Source of the DNA: Crotophaga sulcirostris
Lineage: Eukaryota > Chordata > Aves > Cuculiformes > Crotophagidae
Assembly (NCBI GenBank): GCA_013397455.1
Contig: VYZB01000526.1
Span: 68,442-132,441, forward strand
DNA length: 64,000 nucleotides
Direction of reading: 5' to 3'
Part shown: positions 33,975 through 45,885 of the stretch, piece after piece
Position numbering within the stretch: position 1 is the first letter of the stretch
How the letters are laid out: the number at the start of each line of letters is the position of its first letter
The notes under the pieces: generated by a model
Seen by the model: the letters and a program-made list of their open reading frames with translations, nothing else
Databases searched by the model: none
Told to the model about the DNA's origin: nothing
Position numbers and translations under genes: made by a program

Positions 33975-35660
33975 TACATTGACTTCTTGTTTTGTTTGAC
34001 ACAGCAATGAGAAGCCATTAAATGCCTCCTGCTCAGAATGTTCATCCTTGATGAGGGGCTTCTGGAAGGTGGCCAGCTAAACCAGCCAGCACTCAAGCAC
34101 TGAAGAGAAGGGTCAAAGGAGAAGACACAAATGCCTGACAGAGAAGAAAGCCAACATTATCATTGACTGAGTAAGAGTTTTGCTAAAGTAACAACCATAA
34201 TCTTGTGAGTTTGTTATATTAGTGTTAACTCCACACTGAAGACATCAGTAGGTGATGGGTGAAATACCCATGACCTTTTGCAGACAGACCTGTGTGCATC
34301 CCAAGACTTTCTCCTGGGCCAAACAGTTAAGTAGCCAGGATCCTTGCAGCTATAGCCATGTGCCTTTTCCTTTCCTTCCCACCTTTCTTCAGCCCCTGAT
34401 CCCATTTCTGGCTTTCCAGATGAGTGCTCCTTCCTGGAGAACAGGTCCAGTGTCAAGCCATTCACAAGAGGTCAGTGCCCAATCCCTAGACTGAGTATGT
34501 AGATTTTGGACCTCCAAGATTTTTAGATGAGTTGGGGCTCTAAGCAGCTGAGAAGCAGAAGAATGTGATGGGAGACTGGATATTTAAACATTTCTAGGTT
34601 CAAATGGCAGTTGAGCATCTACTCTGGAAAAGACTGAGTAGGAGGAATTTCCACAAAAGGCAAAGGGGACGTAAGGACTTTTAGGGATCTGTGTTCTTAT
34701 GTTTTCCCCAAATTGTAAAGCATCCAGAAGATTGAATACAGTACATGTTTTTCCTGGTAAAATGAAAAAACATATTAGAAAGAAAGGAATTTTACTGGCA
34801 AAAGGGTTGTAGCATCCAGCAAAGATTTAAGTAAAACCCAGAAATCTGGCAGTAGGGAGTAAGGATGCTGATCCTGGCTCTGAGGATGCTCCGATCGCAG
34901 ACCTGACTCTGGAAGAGATCTCCAGAAATGACAAGTACCTGATACCTGGTCTTGGTTTTCTTCCTACTATACCAGATGCTCCCTTCTCCGAGGAGGTGGT
35001 CAAGACTGGGAAGGAGAATGACCAACCAATGCCAAGCACAGTGCACTCTCCACTGCATCATTGTGCCCCTCTTCAGGCTGCCTCCTGCCTCCCTCCTCTC
35101 CAAGGCCTGGCAGAGGCTCCTTCCCTCTCCACGCCTCATCCATCAAGCCAGATGATGTTGTTTGCCCACCCTGTCTTCCTCAGCCTGTCAGTACCCACAG
35201 AAAACAATGATAAATAAACTGGCAGTGAAGAAGTTGTCTCCTGCTGTTTGATTTATCTATTATTTTTGTTGTAATCCAAGCCCCTTCTTGTCTTCCCCTG
35301 CATCCCAATCATTAACTCTTCTTCTTCTGCCTCAGGATGTTTTCCTACCTGTAGCGCTCAGAGCCAGCACACAGATTTTTACAGACTCTTTATCAGCCTT
35401 GGATTTTGTCTAGGGGTGAATTAGGCTCCTAAGGCTGAAGCAAGGCAGATGATACCCACAACACACGTCAGCCCTAGTGCAAGGTTAGGGAAGTGAGACT
35501 GTAGAACCTGGGACCTGTTGTATGTCAAGCCATCAAGCCTGGCTCTGAAGTGCCTCTCCATGGACAGAGCAGTCTCCAAGAAAGATTTTGGAGGAAGTTA
35601 TCGTGCACTTGCACCCCAGAAATCCAACCATATCCTGGACTGCATCAAAAAAGGGTAGCA
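33975..35660. repeat. Tandem segment, copy 1 (1686 bp)
   Basis: This segment is repeated at 35662-37347 with a constant offset of 1687. I found only three differences by eye, all A/G transitions (34104/35791, 35522/37209, 35563/37250), and no indels. Its last bases (35605-35660) are the 5' part of the CR1 that is complete in the second copy. The CR1 is therefore cut off by the N, not by biology. No gene is seen in the unit. Confidence 0.97.
35605..35660 (+). mobile_element. CR1 fragment cut off at the assembly gap
   Basis: GCACTTGCACCCCAGAAATC and following match CR1 late ORF2 ('ALAPQKSNHILDCIKK'). The fragment ends abruptly at the N. It duplicates 37292-37347. Confidence 0.85.
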
Positions 35661-35661
35661 N
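35661..35661. other. Single-N assembly gap
   Basis: The only ambiguous base in the window sits exactly between the two near-identical 1686-bp segments. Single-N joins are typical of scaffolding where neighbouring contigs overlap but were not merged. Confidence 0.95.
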
Positions 35662-37347
35662 TACATTGACTTCTTGTTTTGTTTGACACAGCAATGAGAA
35701 GCCATTAAATGCCTCCTGCTCAGAATGTTCATCCTTGATGAGGGGCTTCTGGAAGGTGGCCAGCTAAACCAGCCAGCACTCAAGCACTGAGGAGAAGGGT
35801 CAAAGGAGAAGACACAAATGCCTGACAGAGAAGAAAGCCAACATTATCATTGACTGAGTAAGAGTTTTGCTAAAGTAACAACCATAATCTTGTGAGTTTG
35901 TTATATTAGTGTTAACTCCACACTGAAGACATCAGTAGGTGATGGGTGAAATACCCATGACCTTTTGCAGACAGACCTGTGTGCATCCCAAGACTTTCTC
36001 CTGGGCCAAACAGTTAAGTAGCCAGGATCCTTGCAGCTATAGCCATGTGCCTTTTCCTTTCCTTCCCACCTTTCTTCAGCCCCTGATCCCATTTCTGGCT
36101 TTCCAGATGAGTGCTCCTTCCTGGAGAACAGGTCCAGTGTCAAGCCATTCACAAGAGGTCAGTGCCCAATCCCTAGACTGAGTATGTAGATTTTGGACCT
36201 CCAAGATTTTTAGATGAGTTGGGGCTCTAAGCAGCTGAGAAGCAGAAGAATGTGATGGGAGACTGGATATTTAAACATTTCTAGGTTCAAATGGCAGTTG
36301 AGCATCTACTCTGGAAAAGACTGAGTAGGAGGAATTTCCACAAAAGGCAAAGGGGACGTAAGGACTTTTAGGGATCTGTGTTCTTATGTTTTCCCCAAAT
36401 TGTAAAGCATCCAGAAGATTGAATACAGTACATGTTTTTCCTGGTAAAATGAAAAAACATATTAGAAAGAAAGGAATTTTACTGGCAAAAGGGTTGTAGC
36501 ATCCAGCAAAGATTTAAGTAAAACCCAGAAATCTGGCAGTAGGGAGTAAGGATGCTGATCCTGGCTCTGAGGATGCTCCGATCGCAGACCTGACTCTGGA
36601 AGAGATCTCCAGAAATGACAAGTACCTGATACCTGGTCTTGGTTTTCTTCCTACTATACCAGATGCTCCCTTCTCCGAGGAGGTGGTCAAGACTGGGAAG
36701 GAGAATGACCAACCAATGCCAAGCACAGTGCACTCTCCACTGCATCATTGTGCCCCTCTTCAGGCTGCCTCCTGCCTCCCTCCTCTCCAAGGCCTGGCAG
36801 AGGCTCCTTCCCTCTCCACGCCTCATCCATCAAGCCAGATGATGTTGTTTGCCCACCCTGTCTTCCTCAGCCTGTCAGTACCCACAGAAAACAATGATAA
36901 ATAAACTGGCAGTGAAGAAGTTGTCTCCTGCTGTTTGATTTATCTATTATTTTTGTTGTAATCCAAGCCCCTTCTTGTCTTCCCCTGCATCCCAATCATT
37001 AACTCTTCTTCTTCTGCCTCAGGATGTTTTCCTACCTGTAGCGCTCAGAGCCAGCACACAGATTTTTACAGACTCTTTATCAGCCTTGGATTTTGTCTAG
37101 GGGTGAATTAGGCTCCTAAGGCTGAAGCAAGGCAGATGATACCCACAACACACGTCAGCCCTAGTGCAAGGTTAGGGAAGTGAGACTGTAGAACCTGGGA
37201 CCTGTTGTGTGTCAAGCCATCAAGCCTGGCTCTGAAGTGCCTCTCCATGAACAGAGCAGTCTCCAAGAAAGATTTTGGAGGAAGTTATCGTGCACTTGCA
37301 CCCCAGAAATCCAACCATATCCTGGACTGCATCAAAAAAGGGTAGCA
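35662..37347. repeat. Tandem segment, copy 2 (1686 bp)
   Basis: This is the second copy of 33975-35660. It starts TACATTGACTTCTTGTTTTG directly after the N and ends inside a CR1 that continues to 37782. Unlike copy 1 it runs smoothly into flanking sequence at its right end. Copy 1 runs smoothly into flanking sequence at its left end. Confidence 0.97.
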
Positions 37348-37782
37348 AGCAGGGAGAGGGAGGGGATTGTCCTCCTCTACGCTGGTCTCGTGAGACCTCA
37401 CCTGAAGCCCTGAGTTCAGTTCTGGAGTCCTCAGCACAGGAAGGACATGGATCTGTTGGAGTGAGTCCAGAGGAGGTCACAAATGGTCCGAGCACTGGAG
37501 CACCTCCCATACGAGGACAGGCTGAGAGATATGGGATTGTTCAGCCTGGAGAAAAGAAGGCTCCGGGGAGACCTTAGAGCAGCCTTCCAGTCCTTAAAGG
37601 GAGCTATAGAAAAGCAGGGGAGGGGCTCTTGATCAGAGAGTGCAGGGATAGAATGAAAGATAATGGTTTCAAGCTGAAAGAGGGGAGATTGCCCCATCAC
37701 TGGAGCTGTTCGTGACAGAGAGTTTGGAACTGGATGATCTTTATGGTCACTTCCAACCCAAACCGTTCTATGATTCTATGAC
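37292..37782 (+). mobile_element. CR1 fragment, class A
   Basis: A sense copy runs from GCACTTGCACCCCAGAAATC to ACCGTTCTATGATTCTATGA. A deletion near 37690 joins GGGGAGATTG to CCCCATCACTGGAG, removing about 90 bp of the ORF2 end. A second deletion removes most of the 'GAGCAACCTGATCC' 3' UTR block (about 37718). Confidence 0.94.
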
Positions 37783-38204
37783 TAATGCGCAGCAAGTAGT
37801 TCCAGGTCAAAGATCATAGTTGCAACCTCTCTCTCCCATTTCTAGCACTATCCTTCACCAAATAACTCTGTAATGCCTTTGTTGTTGTTGTTGTTGTTGT
37901 TATTTTTTATGGGACACCAATATAATCATGGAGAGGGGTTCGCCTGTGGCTTGTTGAAGGCCGTGGGAAATTCTCCACTGCTTGGAACGTTTGAGTTAGA
38001 CCTTGGGGGAAATTACATCAAAGCCCAGCCCTGCACATTCCTGAAGAAGAAGGGATTTTTCAAAGACTCCCTAATTTCCAGAATCGATGTCTCCAGGTAT
38101 TTCACATAATGCTTCTGGACACATCCAGAAGTCCTCCAGCCCTGATCTGCCTGAGCTGAAGAGGTCCAAGCACTTCTGTCATTTCTATCACCATTTAGCA
38201 TTTC
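37783..38204. other. Unique spacer with a (GTT) repeat
   Basis: It contains a (GTT)7 run (37881-37901). No gene is seen. Confidence 0.45.
37881..37901. repeat. (GTT)n microsatellite
   Basis: Seven tandem GTT units are followed by a T-rich stretch. Confidence 0.9.
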
Positions 38205-38924
38205 TTAGAACCATAGAATCATTAAGGTTGGAAAACAACTCTTAAGATCATCAAGTTCAACCATCAACACCACACTACCGTGTCTATTTAACCATGTACT
38301 TAAGTGTAACATCTACATGTTTTTTGAACACCTCCAGGGACGGTGTCTCCACCACTTCCATGGGCAGCCTCTTCCAATGTTTCGTCACTCCCTCAGTAAA
38401 GAATATTTCCCTAGTATCCAATCTAAACCTTCCCTGGCACAACTTGAGACCATTTCCTCTCATCCTATTACTTGTTACTTGGGAGAAGAGACCAGCACCC
38501 ACTTCGATACAATCTCCTTTCAGGGAGTTGTAGGGAGTGATGAAGTCACCCCTCGGCCTCCTCTTCTCCAGGCTAAACAACCCCAGATGCCTCAGCCACT
38601 CCTTATAAGACTTGTTCTTCAGAACCTTCACCAGCCTTGTTGTCCTCCTCCGGACACGCTCCAGTCCCTCAATGTCTTTCTAGTACTGAGGGGCCTGAAA
38701 CCAAATACAGGAACCAAAGTGTGGCCTCACCAGTGCCAAGTACACACGGATGATCACTTCCCTGGTCCTACTGGCCACATCATTTCTGATCCAAGCCAGG
38801 ATGCTGTTGGCCTTCTTGGCCACATGGGCATACTGCTGGTTCATGTTCAGCTGGTTGTCAACCAGCACACCCAGGTCTTTCTTCTTGTCAAAGTAGGGCT
38901 CTTTACATCCAATATTTAATACTC
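38205..38924 (-). mobile_element. CR1 fragment with ORF2 C-terminus, class B
   Basis: The tail is AACCATAGAATCATTAAGGT and the class B opening TTGGAAAACAAC follows. The minus strand keeps about 115 codons open (38631-38284): '[26 protein letters not shown]' through 'KHWKRLPMEVVETPSLEVFKK'. At the right it reaches GTCAACCAGCACACCCAGGT. The 200-codon plus-strand frame at 38317-38919 is an antisense shadow. Confidence 0.96.
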
Positions 38925-41081
38925 ATTTTTCAGTATTCAGGAAATCTTGGTTTGGACACTTTGCAGGGCACCCAGCTGCCTAGCTCATGGCTGGGGACAC
39001 CACCATTAGAAACCAGGCATTGAAACATTACCTTTGGTGTGGCACAGCATCACATCCTGCTGTAGGCTCCGTTTTTCACAGCTTATCTAGGATACAGAGG
39101 CGGAACGATTTAAAATAATTCTCATAACTGTTCCTCTGACCATCTTGCCAGTCTTGCACCTTGCTCCTGCTCCTTGCATCTGGCTCTGTGAATACCTGCC
39201 TTGGCTGTTATTATGATATTTCTTCCCACACAATAAACTAGTGAAGGCAGCTCCATAACATATAAAGTGATAAAAAATATATTGAATGTTTAATCAAACA
39301 TTCCCCTCCTTTATTTGCCCCTAGATTGCTAGTTATTACATCATCTAGATCCTTTCCTTTTTTTAGGAGCCATAAAATTATCTCCGGCTCTTGCAGTCTG
39401 TGAGTTTATGATTAATCAATTACTTAGAGAAGTTATCTATTAAAAATCAAAACGTGATGCTCAGTGCACTTCCAATAAAGCATCATACAGCAAGAGATTA
39501 CTGGTCTAATCCTTTTTTTCATCAGTTGCTTATTACTGGTAATTGTGTTAAGGGGATCACAGGAGTCATTAAGTAAACAGGGTGCATTAAACGTGCGTGC
39601 AGCATAACAGGGAAAATTACCTAATTAGTGATAGATGGTGCTGGAACAGATTAATTGAAGAGCTCTTTCCACCAACTTTACTCAGCCTGATTCATTCCTT
39701 GCCTTGAAAATGTGGCCAGTGAAATCACCTTATGGCTTGAGTAAGGCTGCTTTCATGTTACGCTGCCTCTGTCTAAATGATGCAGAAGTAACACAGCAGA
39801 TTGGAGTTGGACCGTCCTTCTACCAGCTCCCCAGGGGACCCAGGCACAGATCTTCAGCTCTGCAAAAGTGAGCTGGGCCATAAATAGCATAGGTTGGTGG
39901 CTGAACAGGGCTCTGACATCTGCAGCGGTTGCCTGAGAGCTCAGATCCTCAGGACCAGTTTTAGGAGAGGAGTTTGTGCTCACTCTCCCGGGGAACCCTC
40001 CTCAACATAATTCCCTCCAGGAGGGGATTCATATTGTTCCCATGGTGGCCTAACCTGACTACTAACACCAGCCCATTGAGTCTTCTCCTCCAGGGTGGCA
40101 GGGAGAGCCCTGTGATTTGACTTTGCTGGGTATCATCACAACCCAACCCCTGGTGAACAAGCGTGTTGTCAACAGCACAACAAGCAGCAGACAGGGGTTG
40201 GTGTCTTAATTAGTAAAGACAGGACGAAATAAACAAAGGGGTTGGAGTGTCCCCCCCCCACAGATGTTCCCCCATTTAAGAAGCCTTGACAGCACAGCAG
40301 GTGGGAAGGAAGGGATGGGGCTGATCCCGGCCACCACGTACCCACCCCACAGCTCATGCAGCTTGCTGCCTTCTTCAGAGTTGTCAGTTTGCAGAGCTCA
40401 TTTAGAGACACCAAGCAATTAACTACCCCGTCGGCTCCCCCGTCCCCCTCTGAGCCTGACATCTCAGGAGAGACAGGGACCGCAATGCAGGTCTCTCCCC
40501 AGCAGTGTGAGTGGCTCATCTCTGTCTTGGCCCATGCAGGCAGCGCTCAGTGGGTCTCATTTGTTTGCATTTGCCTGGTGCCTTGACATGATGAAGTAAA
40601 AAGTTTTAATATTCGCCGACATGAATTTTTAATGCCTGGCTCCTGCTCCCGTGTCATTATTTGCCTGCACTTCAGCAGTTTTGGAGTGCGTTTGTTTAGA
40701 TAATGTTCCGTTAAAGGAAAAAGGGGGTGGGGGAAAGCCTTTACCTTTCTCCCCATAGTGACCATTAAATTATATACCAGTGCTATGCTGGTGTTTGACA
40801 GGTGCTGGCGATGCAACTTCCCCTTACATGAACAGGGGTTGCAGCCACCCTGCTTGCGGCAAAATTAATGGGAGAAATCTGGTATTGAGGTCAGCAATGT
40901 GATTTCAAGGAGCTTTGGTGTGTGGAGAAACTGAGCGTTTCTGCCTTCTCCTGCTTTTCCTCAGCATCTCTCATGCTCTTCACCCATATGGAAAGTAAGG
41001 GAAAGCGAGAGGATGAGGGTAACACAAAGAAGGAAATAAGATTTATAGTTAATTACAAAGTTGAGCTAAGATGAGGGGAAA
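38925..41081. other. CR1-free sequence with probable conserved non-coding elements
   Basis: About 2.1 kb have no recognised repeat. Bases 39225-39670 are AT-rich and dense in homeodomain-type cores. They include the spaced palindrome TAATCAATTA (39413-39422) and CTAATTAG (39621-39628). Bases 40585-40775 form a second unique AT-rich island. No coding frame is convincing. The regulatory interpretation is inference from motif density and absence of repeats. Confidence 0.4.
39413..39422. promoter_or_regulatory. Candidate paired-class homeodomain dimer site
   Basis: TAATCAATTA has two inverted TAAT half-sites spaced by two bases, the P2 arrangement bound by homeodomain dimers. A 10-bp motif arises by chance, so only its setting in a motif-rich unique island supports function. 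Confidence 0.3.
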
Positions 41082-41602
41082 ATCACAGAATCATAGAATA
41101 CTTTAGGTTGGAAGAGACATTAAAGATCATCCAGTTCCAACGCCCTGCCATGGGCAAGAACACCTCCCACTGGATCAGGTTGCTCAAAGCTTCATCCAAC
41201 CTGGCCTTGAACACTTCCAGGGATGGGACATCCACACCTTCTCTGGGTAACCTGTGCCACTGTCTCACCCACCCTCACAGAAAAATATTTATTCCTAATA
41301 TCTGATCTAAATCTCCCTTCTTTCAGCTTAAAACCATTCCCCCTCATCCTATTCCTGCAGTCCCTGACAAAGAGCTTAAGGTATGGAAGTGGAAGCTTAA
41401 GATGTGGAAGTGGAGCCCCCTTTAAGTAGTGGAAGGCAGCTCTAAGGTTTCCTCGGAGCCTTCTCTTCTCCAGGCTGAACAACCCCAATTCTCTCAGCCT
41501 CTCCTCGTAGGGGAGGTGCTCCAACTCTTGAATCATCTTCATGGCCTCCTCTGGACTCGATCTAACAGATCTATGTGCTTCCTGTACTGAACACTCACTG
41601 GC
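41082..41602 (-). mobile_element. CR1 fragment with an internal 21-bp tandem insertion, class A
   Basis: The tail is ATCACAGAATCATAGAATAC. Homology runs to ATGTGCTTCCTGTACTGAA. Where other copies read AGAGCCCCTCCCCAGC, this one carries two near-identical 21-bp units (41374-41394 and 41395-41415). Confidence 0.94.
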
Positions 41603-41797
41603 TGAAGAGGGCAGGCCTGAGCATGGAAGTAAGGTCTCTTTCTGCAGTCCCTTTGGCTAAATTTGAGGCATGGGCAGAAATGGATTAGAATAGGATTAGG
41701 TGGAAACACAAGTGGTTCTGTACTGCACCAGCTTCTGCAAAGACAAGCTCAGGAGTTAATAAGGAATGGATAGGGATAACTTTAGGTATTCTGCAGT

Positions 41798-41820
41798 GAT
41801 GGATGGATGGGTGGATGGGG
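41798..41820. repeat. (GATG)n microsatellite
   Basis: GATGGATGGATGGGTGGATG and following make an imperfect tetranucleotide repeat. Confidence 0.8.
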
Positions 41821-44384
41821 AGCAGGGAGGATAGGTAGGCAGAATCACAGTGAGGTTTAAACATGAAGCCTCATTCTTTCTGTTAAACATATGAGCTGCT
41901 CCAAGTTGAACCTCACAAATCAGCACCCTACCCCCAGCCTTCCCTCTTCGTTATTATACAGGCTTTCCACTTCCTAACTCCCTCAAAGTCCCAGTGGAAA
42001 CTGTTGGTGGGGAAATGAGGGCGATTGTCCACCCTGGCTGTATTTAAAGGTTCAGGGGTTTCTCCCCAGCACCCTTGTCCACACAGGATATGTCTGGGGT
42101 CTTTGGACTCACCCCTACCCCAAGGCTTGACTTTGTCCCTGGGTCTACTCCTGCCTCTGTCCGTGGTGCTGAGCGCTGCCCACAGGCTCCACTACCCAGC
42201 CCCCTTGGGGGCGTCCCACCTCTCTGAGCACCCATGGCCAAACCCTGAGTTTAGATGGACCAAAGTGTTACATTGTGCGTAGGTTCAGGAGACAACATCT
42301 CAGCTCCCTAAGCTTCAAGATGGTAGTCTCTAAGCTAGGCCGTGTCAAGAAAGTCTGGGCACCAGAGGTGGCAACAGCGTGTTCAGGGAAAGGCAGTCTT
42401 CACTTCAGCTGCACGTTTAATTTAGCTGTCCAACACAGTGGCTGAGAAAACATCCAAGAAGGTTGACTCTGAAGTGTCAGGCTGAAAATAGACCACCCAC
42501 TCTTCCATTTGGATTTTCAGAGCCTCTCCCCACATCTGCAGAGTCCAGAATATTAGGGATTCATCGTGGGAACATACACAAGAAGTAATGTCCTAATGTG
42601 TTTCGTAGCAGGGAGCTAAGATGTGTGGAATTCACCAAGTGAGTGCAGTTCATCTGCTTTTTAGTTACAGGCTTGGAGAAGGCCAAATTGCCTTTCTGAA
42701 GGATTGATTCAACATTCACTTCAGCCTCTGAGACACTTTGATTGCTGTTAGTGATCTTGAGACAAGCTTTTTAGTGAGTGGGTTTAAAGGTTTTTTTGAA
42801 AGTAAATTGTGGTTGTACAACGAACTGATCTTACAATTCCTGTTCGAATAGGTGTAATCCAGTATTCACAGGATCATTCCCCACATCAGCCAAACAACGA
42901 TGTACAGGCAAGATATGTGACTGAAGACACATAAGGAATACAATAGTGGAAAACTCAATTCTCTGGACCCCTGGTCTTGTTTCATGACATTAGTTTCACT
43001 GTCTCAGAACTAAGTGAAGAAACTTTTTCTCCGAAGTGTCTTGACGTATGGAAAGGTGGACAAGTCAAGTTATACATTACTGTTCTGCAGGAGAAAACTC
43101 TCTAGACTTTCTTACAAGGTAGATCAGAGTTACACAAGATCCCAAGCTTACAAGTTCTCTGAGTCTGCATGCAGTTGGCCCTGCAAGAGCAATGGATTAA
43201 CTCAACAACAAGCTGGGTGTCCTCTAGGAGAGCTCACGGGTAGAAGCATGGCTCAGGGCAGAAGCAACAGGAGCCTTCATGTCCCTACGATACAAGCCTG
43301 AGGGAGATGCTGTCTGTTCCTAGTCCTTTAAAAGCTGGAGATAGCTCCAAATCGGGATGCCCTTGGCTCTTGTGTCTGTCAGCAGTCTCCGTCTGGCTGC
43401 CCGACACCAGCCCAGTTCCACGCAGGCCTGAAGGTTCTGCCCATGCTGGCGGCAAGCGGGGGGTTACATTTCACACACTTGCCTGCCTCTCTGTGAGGAG
43501 ATAAGGGCAGCACAGACACCATTAGGGAACATTCTTAAGTTACTTGTGTCTCGGCTCCGGCTGATATGTAATCCAGGGGAAAGCAGGTGCAAGAGAGGAG
43601 CACAGCCAGGTGGCTTCTCTTTAAAGCCCAGGGGCGAGCTAAGGATAGAAGAGGAAAAATAGAGAGATGAGCTTCACCTCCAGGGGGAATTAGCACCCTC
43701 TGCGTGCTATTAAAGGATCCATCACAATCCATGGACATGTCAGATGGCACAGCCCCAGCCCTACCCCTTCTCACAGCAGCCAGCATTAGCTCCCATTGCT
43801 GTTCTTAGCAGAGGAAGACAGTGAGGATGCACTAAAGAGTGATTTGAGTCAAGGTTTTTGACAGTGAAAGCCATGTGAACCAGATAAAGAAGGGAGATTT
43901 CTTCTGCTGGAGAAATTCTTTTCTCCTCGTCTGTGAACCTACTGCCAAGGGTGGAGTTAGCCTTTCCTAATTTTAAGAAACGTAAGTGTCCGTATGCAAG
44001 TTTGTTGTGTGAACTCCTAGGATACTCCGTGAAATACTCCTCTGACCCAAGTAGGCATCTGCCCTAGGATGACACAACTCACACCCTGACACCCATTGAA
44101 AATCCAAACCAAGGGAATGTTAATGGATTAATGAGCACCTAAAATTAGCAAAAGCTAACTTTACCCCCCATGACTCCCCACCCTCACCCCCACTAGAAGG
44201 GAAAATGGTCTCAACTGAGATCTAGCAAGTTCTGTTGGCAAGCCAACAAATGGAGTACAAATGGGAACGTATGGCATAATTAAGAACCCCACTGTAGGAC
44301 ATACAACATACTAGACAGCATCTCTTCAGTTCTTTAACTAACTTGCTTGCAGGTGTATGACTTCATCCCAGAGCACAGAGCTGT

Positions 44385-44416
44385 GGGGAAAAAAAACAAA
44401 AACAAAAACAAAAAAA
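44385..44416. repeat. A-rich (CAAAA)n tract
   Basis: A-runs separated by single C bases form a simple low-complexity tract. Confidence 0.8.
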
Positions 44417-44639
44417 CCCACCCCAAAACAGTGCTGTCTTTCTTTCACCTGGGAGGGACATGGCTTTGGTTCTTCAGCTCTTTAGCTTTGCAATTTGCAC
44501 TTTATTAAAGCCATTAGACCCTCCATAAATACACTGATAATGATCAAGTGGCACTTCTTTAATAGACAGTAAGTAGCCTGCTACATCTCAATGAAGTGGG
44601 CTGTTAAGCAGACACAAGACATTTCCCACAAAGACACTG

Positions 44640-44880
44640 TTTCTCCGTGTTTATGCCCTTCAGATACTTAGGGAGATGTCACATCACGTCTTGATCACTG
44701 CTGTACTGATTCAGCTCTTTTCATCTTGCCCTTGTAAATCAATCCTTCCAGCCCTCAGTCATTTGTCGGTTGTTCTTATATGAACTCCCTGCCATTTGAC
44801 AATATCTGTCTGGTAAGAAGAAGCCCAGAAATGAGCACAACTTTCCATATACATTAACGTTGAGGCTCCAACATCCCTCC
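44640..44880 (-). mobile_element. Probable ancient CR1 fragment
   Basis: Decayed landmarks occur in the order expected of old CR1 late ORF2 on the minus strand: CCCTTCAGATACTTAGGGAG, CCAGCCCTCAGTCATTTGTC and AGAAGCCCAGAAATGAGCAC. Identity is low, so this is a pattern-level call. Confidence 0.5.
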
Positions 44881-45838
44881 GGGATTTTTGATCTTTTTGC
44901 TGTTAGTTATTTCCAGAAGGCTGTGGAAGGCGACTCTGCTCATGAAGTTGTTTCTTGACTGGAAGCTGAGATTTGCAAAAACCCCAAACAAACAGGGGCT
45001 TTGCCCAGACTTTAAGATTACTTTTATACATTAAAGTTCCTAGACAGACCTCTGCCCTGAGGATAGCCAGCACTAAACCGCCCACAGTCGTACTATTAAG
45101 ATCCCCCATCCTTCAAATACAATGTCCACAACTGCATGGTCATAGTGTCTTGTGGCTGGTGATGATTCCTGATTCCTGGGAAACATTTCAAAAAGTATTA
45201 ATTATTCTAAGTCATTAGTATTTCCATGGTTGTTCTAACAACTGATCAGTTTAACAGTTGGGTCCCAGTGCTGGAAACATTCTCAGGTACTTTTCAATTT
45301 ACCAGTGTCACTGTGGTCCCTGTGACTTTGGTTCTCCAACTTTCCATCCATGCAAAGAAGAGTGAGGAATATTCCCAACACTATATTATTCAGTCATGGG
45401 ATAAAATGTCCAGCCGAGGTTGTGAGACTCCAAAGAAGAGACTGAAGGTAATAATCAATTGAGCTGTAAGCTAGAGGACCAATTTTTATATCTACAGACC
45501 CCACAGAACTCCTCACACAAATCCTTCTTCAGATTATTTGCACCGAACCTTCTAGTATGTAAGCAGTTTTTTTCACACAGGAGGAACAGTCCATGAGGGC
45601 CAAGACAAGGTCTGATGTTATGATGTTATGATGTAAAACTTTGTTTTACAGTGACAGAGCAGAGCTGTTTTCCTGGTGGAACAGGCATTCCCTGACACAA
45701 TGACGACCTGTTTTATGAAGCAGATTCCCTGTCACCAGAAGATGAGTCCTACCCTGGGCCAAATCTCATCATCAGTGGGTTGAGTTAAAGAGTCCATAGT
45801 GGACATAGACTCTGCTATGTTGCCTATACATCCAGCAG
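44881..45838. other. Unique stretch, no gene seen
   Basis: It contains a short 8-bp tandem (TGATGTTA units, 45613-45634). No gene or mobile element is recognised. Confidence 0.45.
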
Positions 45839-45885
45839 AATCATAGGATCATTGAGGTTGGAAAAGACCTCTAAGATCAAGAAGG
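45839..45885 (-). mobile_element. CR1 3' terminal stub, class B
   Basis: Only about 47 bp remain: GAATCATAGGATCATTGAGG followed by TTGGAAAAGACCTCTAAGAT. Downstream homology stops abruptly. Confidence 0.85.

Larger units (their letters stand above)
41603..44639. other. Long CR1-free unique stretch
   Basis: About 3 kb have no recognised mobile element. They contain a GATG-type simple repeat (41798-41820) and a CAAAA-type tract (44385-44416). A GC-richer part (43330-43460) is not a CpG island by eye. The frames are short and domain-free. Bases 43485-43790 could be conserved non-coding DNA. Confidence 0.4.

Noticed and set aside
33975..37347. A genuine recent segmental duplication
   Set aside because: The single N exactly at the junction and near-total identity without indels favour unmerged haplotypes. 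Kept as a finding for checking.
38317..38919. 200-codon plus-strand open frame
   Set aside because: It is antisense to the class B CR1 at 38205-38924.
45613..45634. 8-bp tandem TGATGTTA as a CR1 tail
   Set aside because: The unit does not match any CR1 terminal octamer seen here, and no CR1 3' UTR precedes it.
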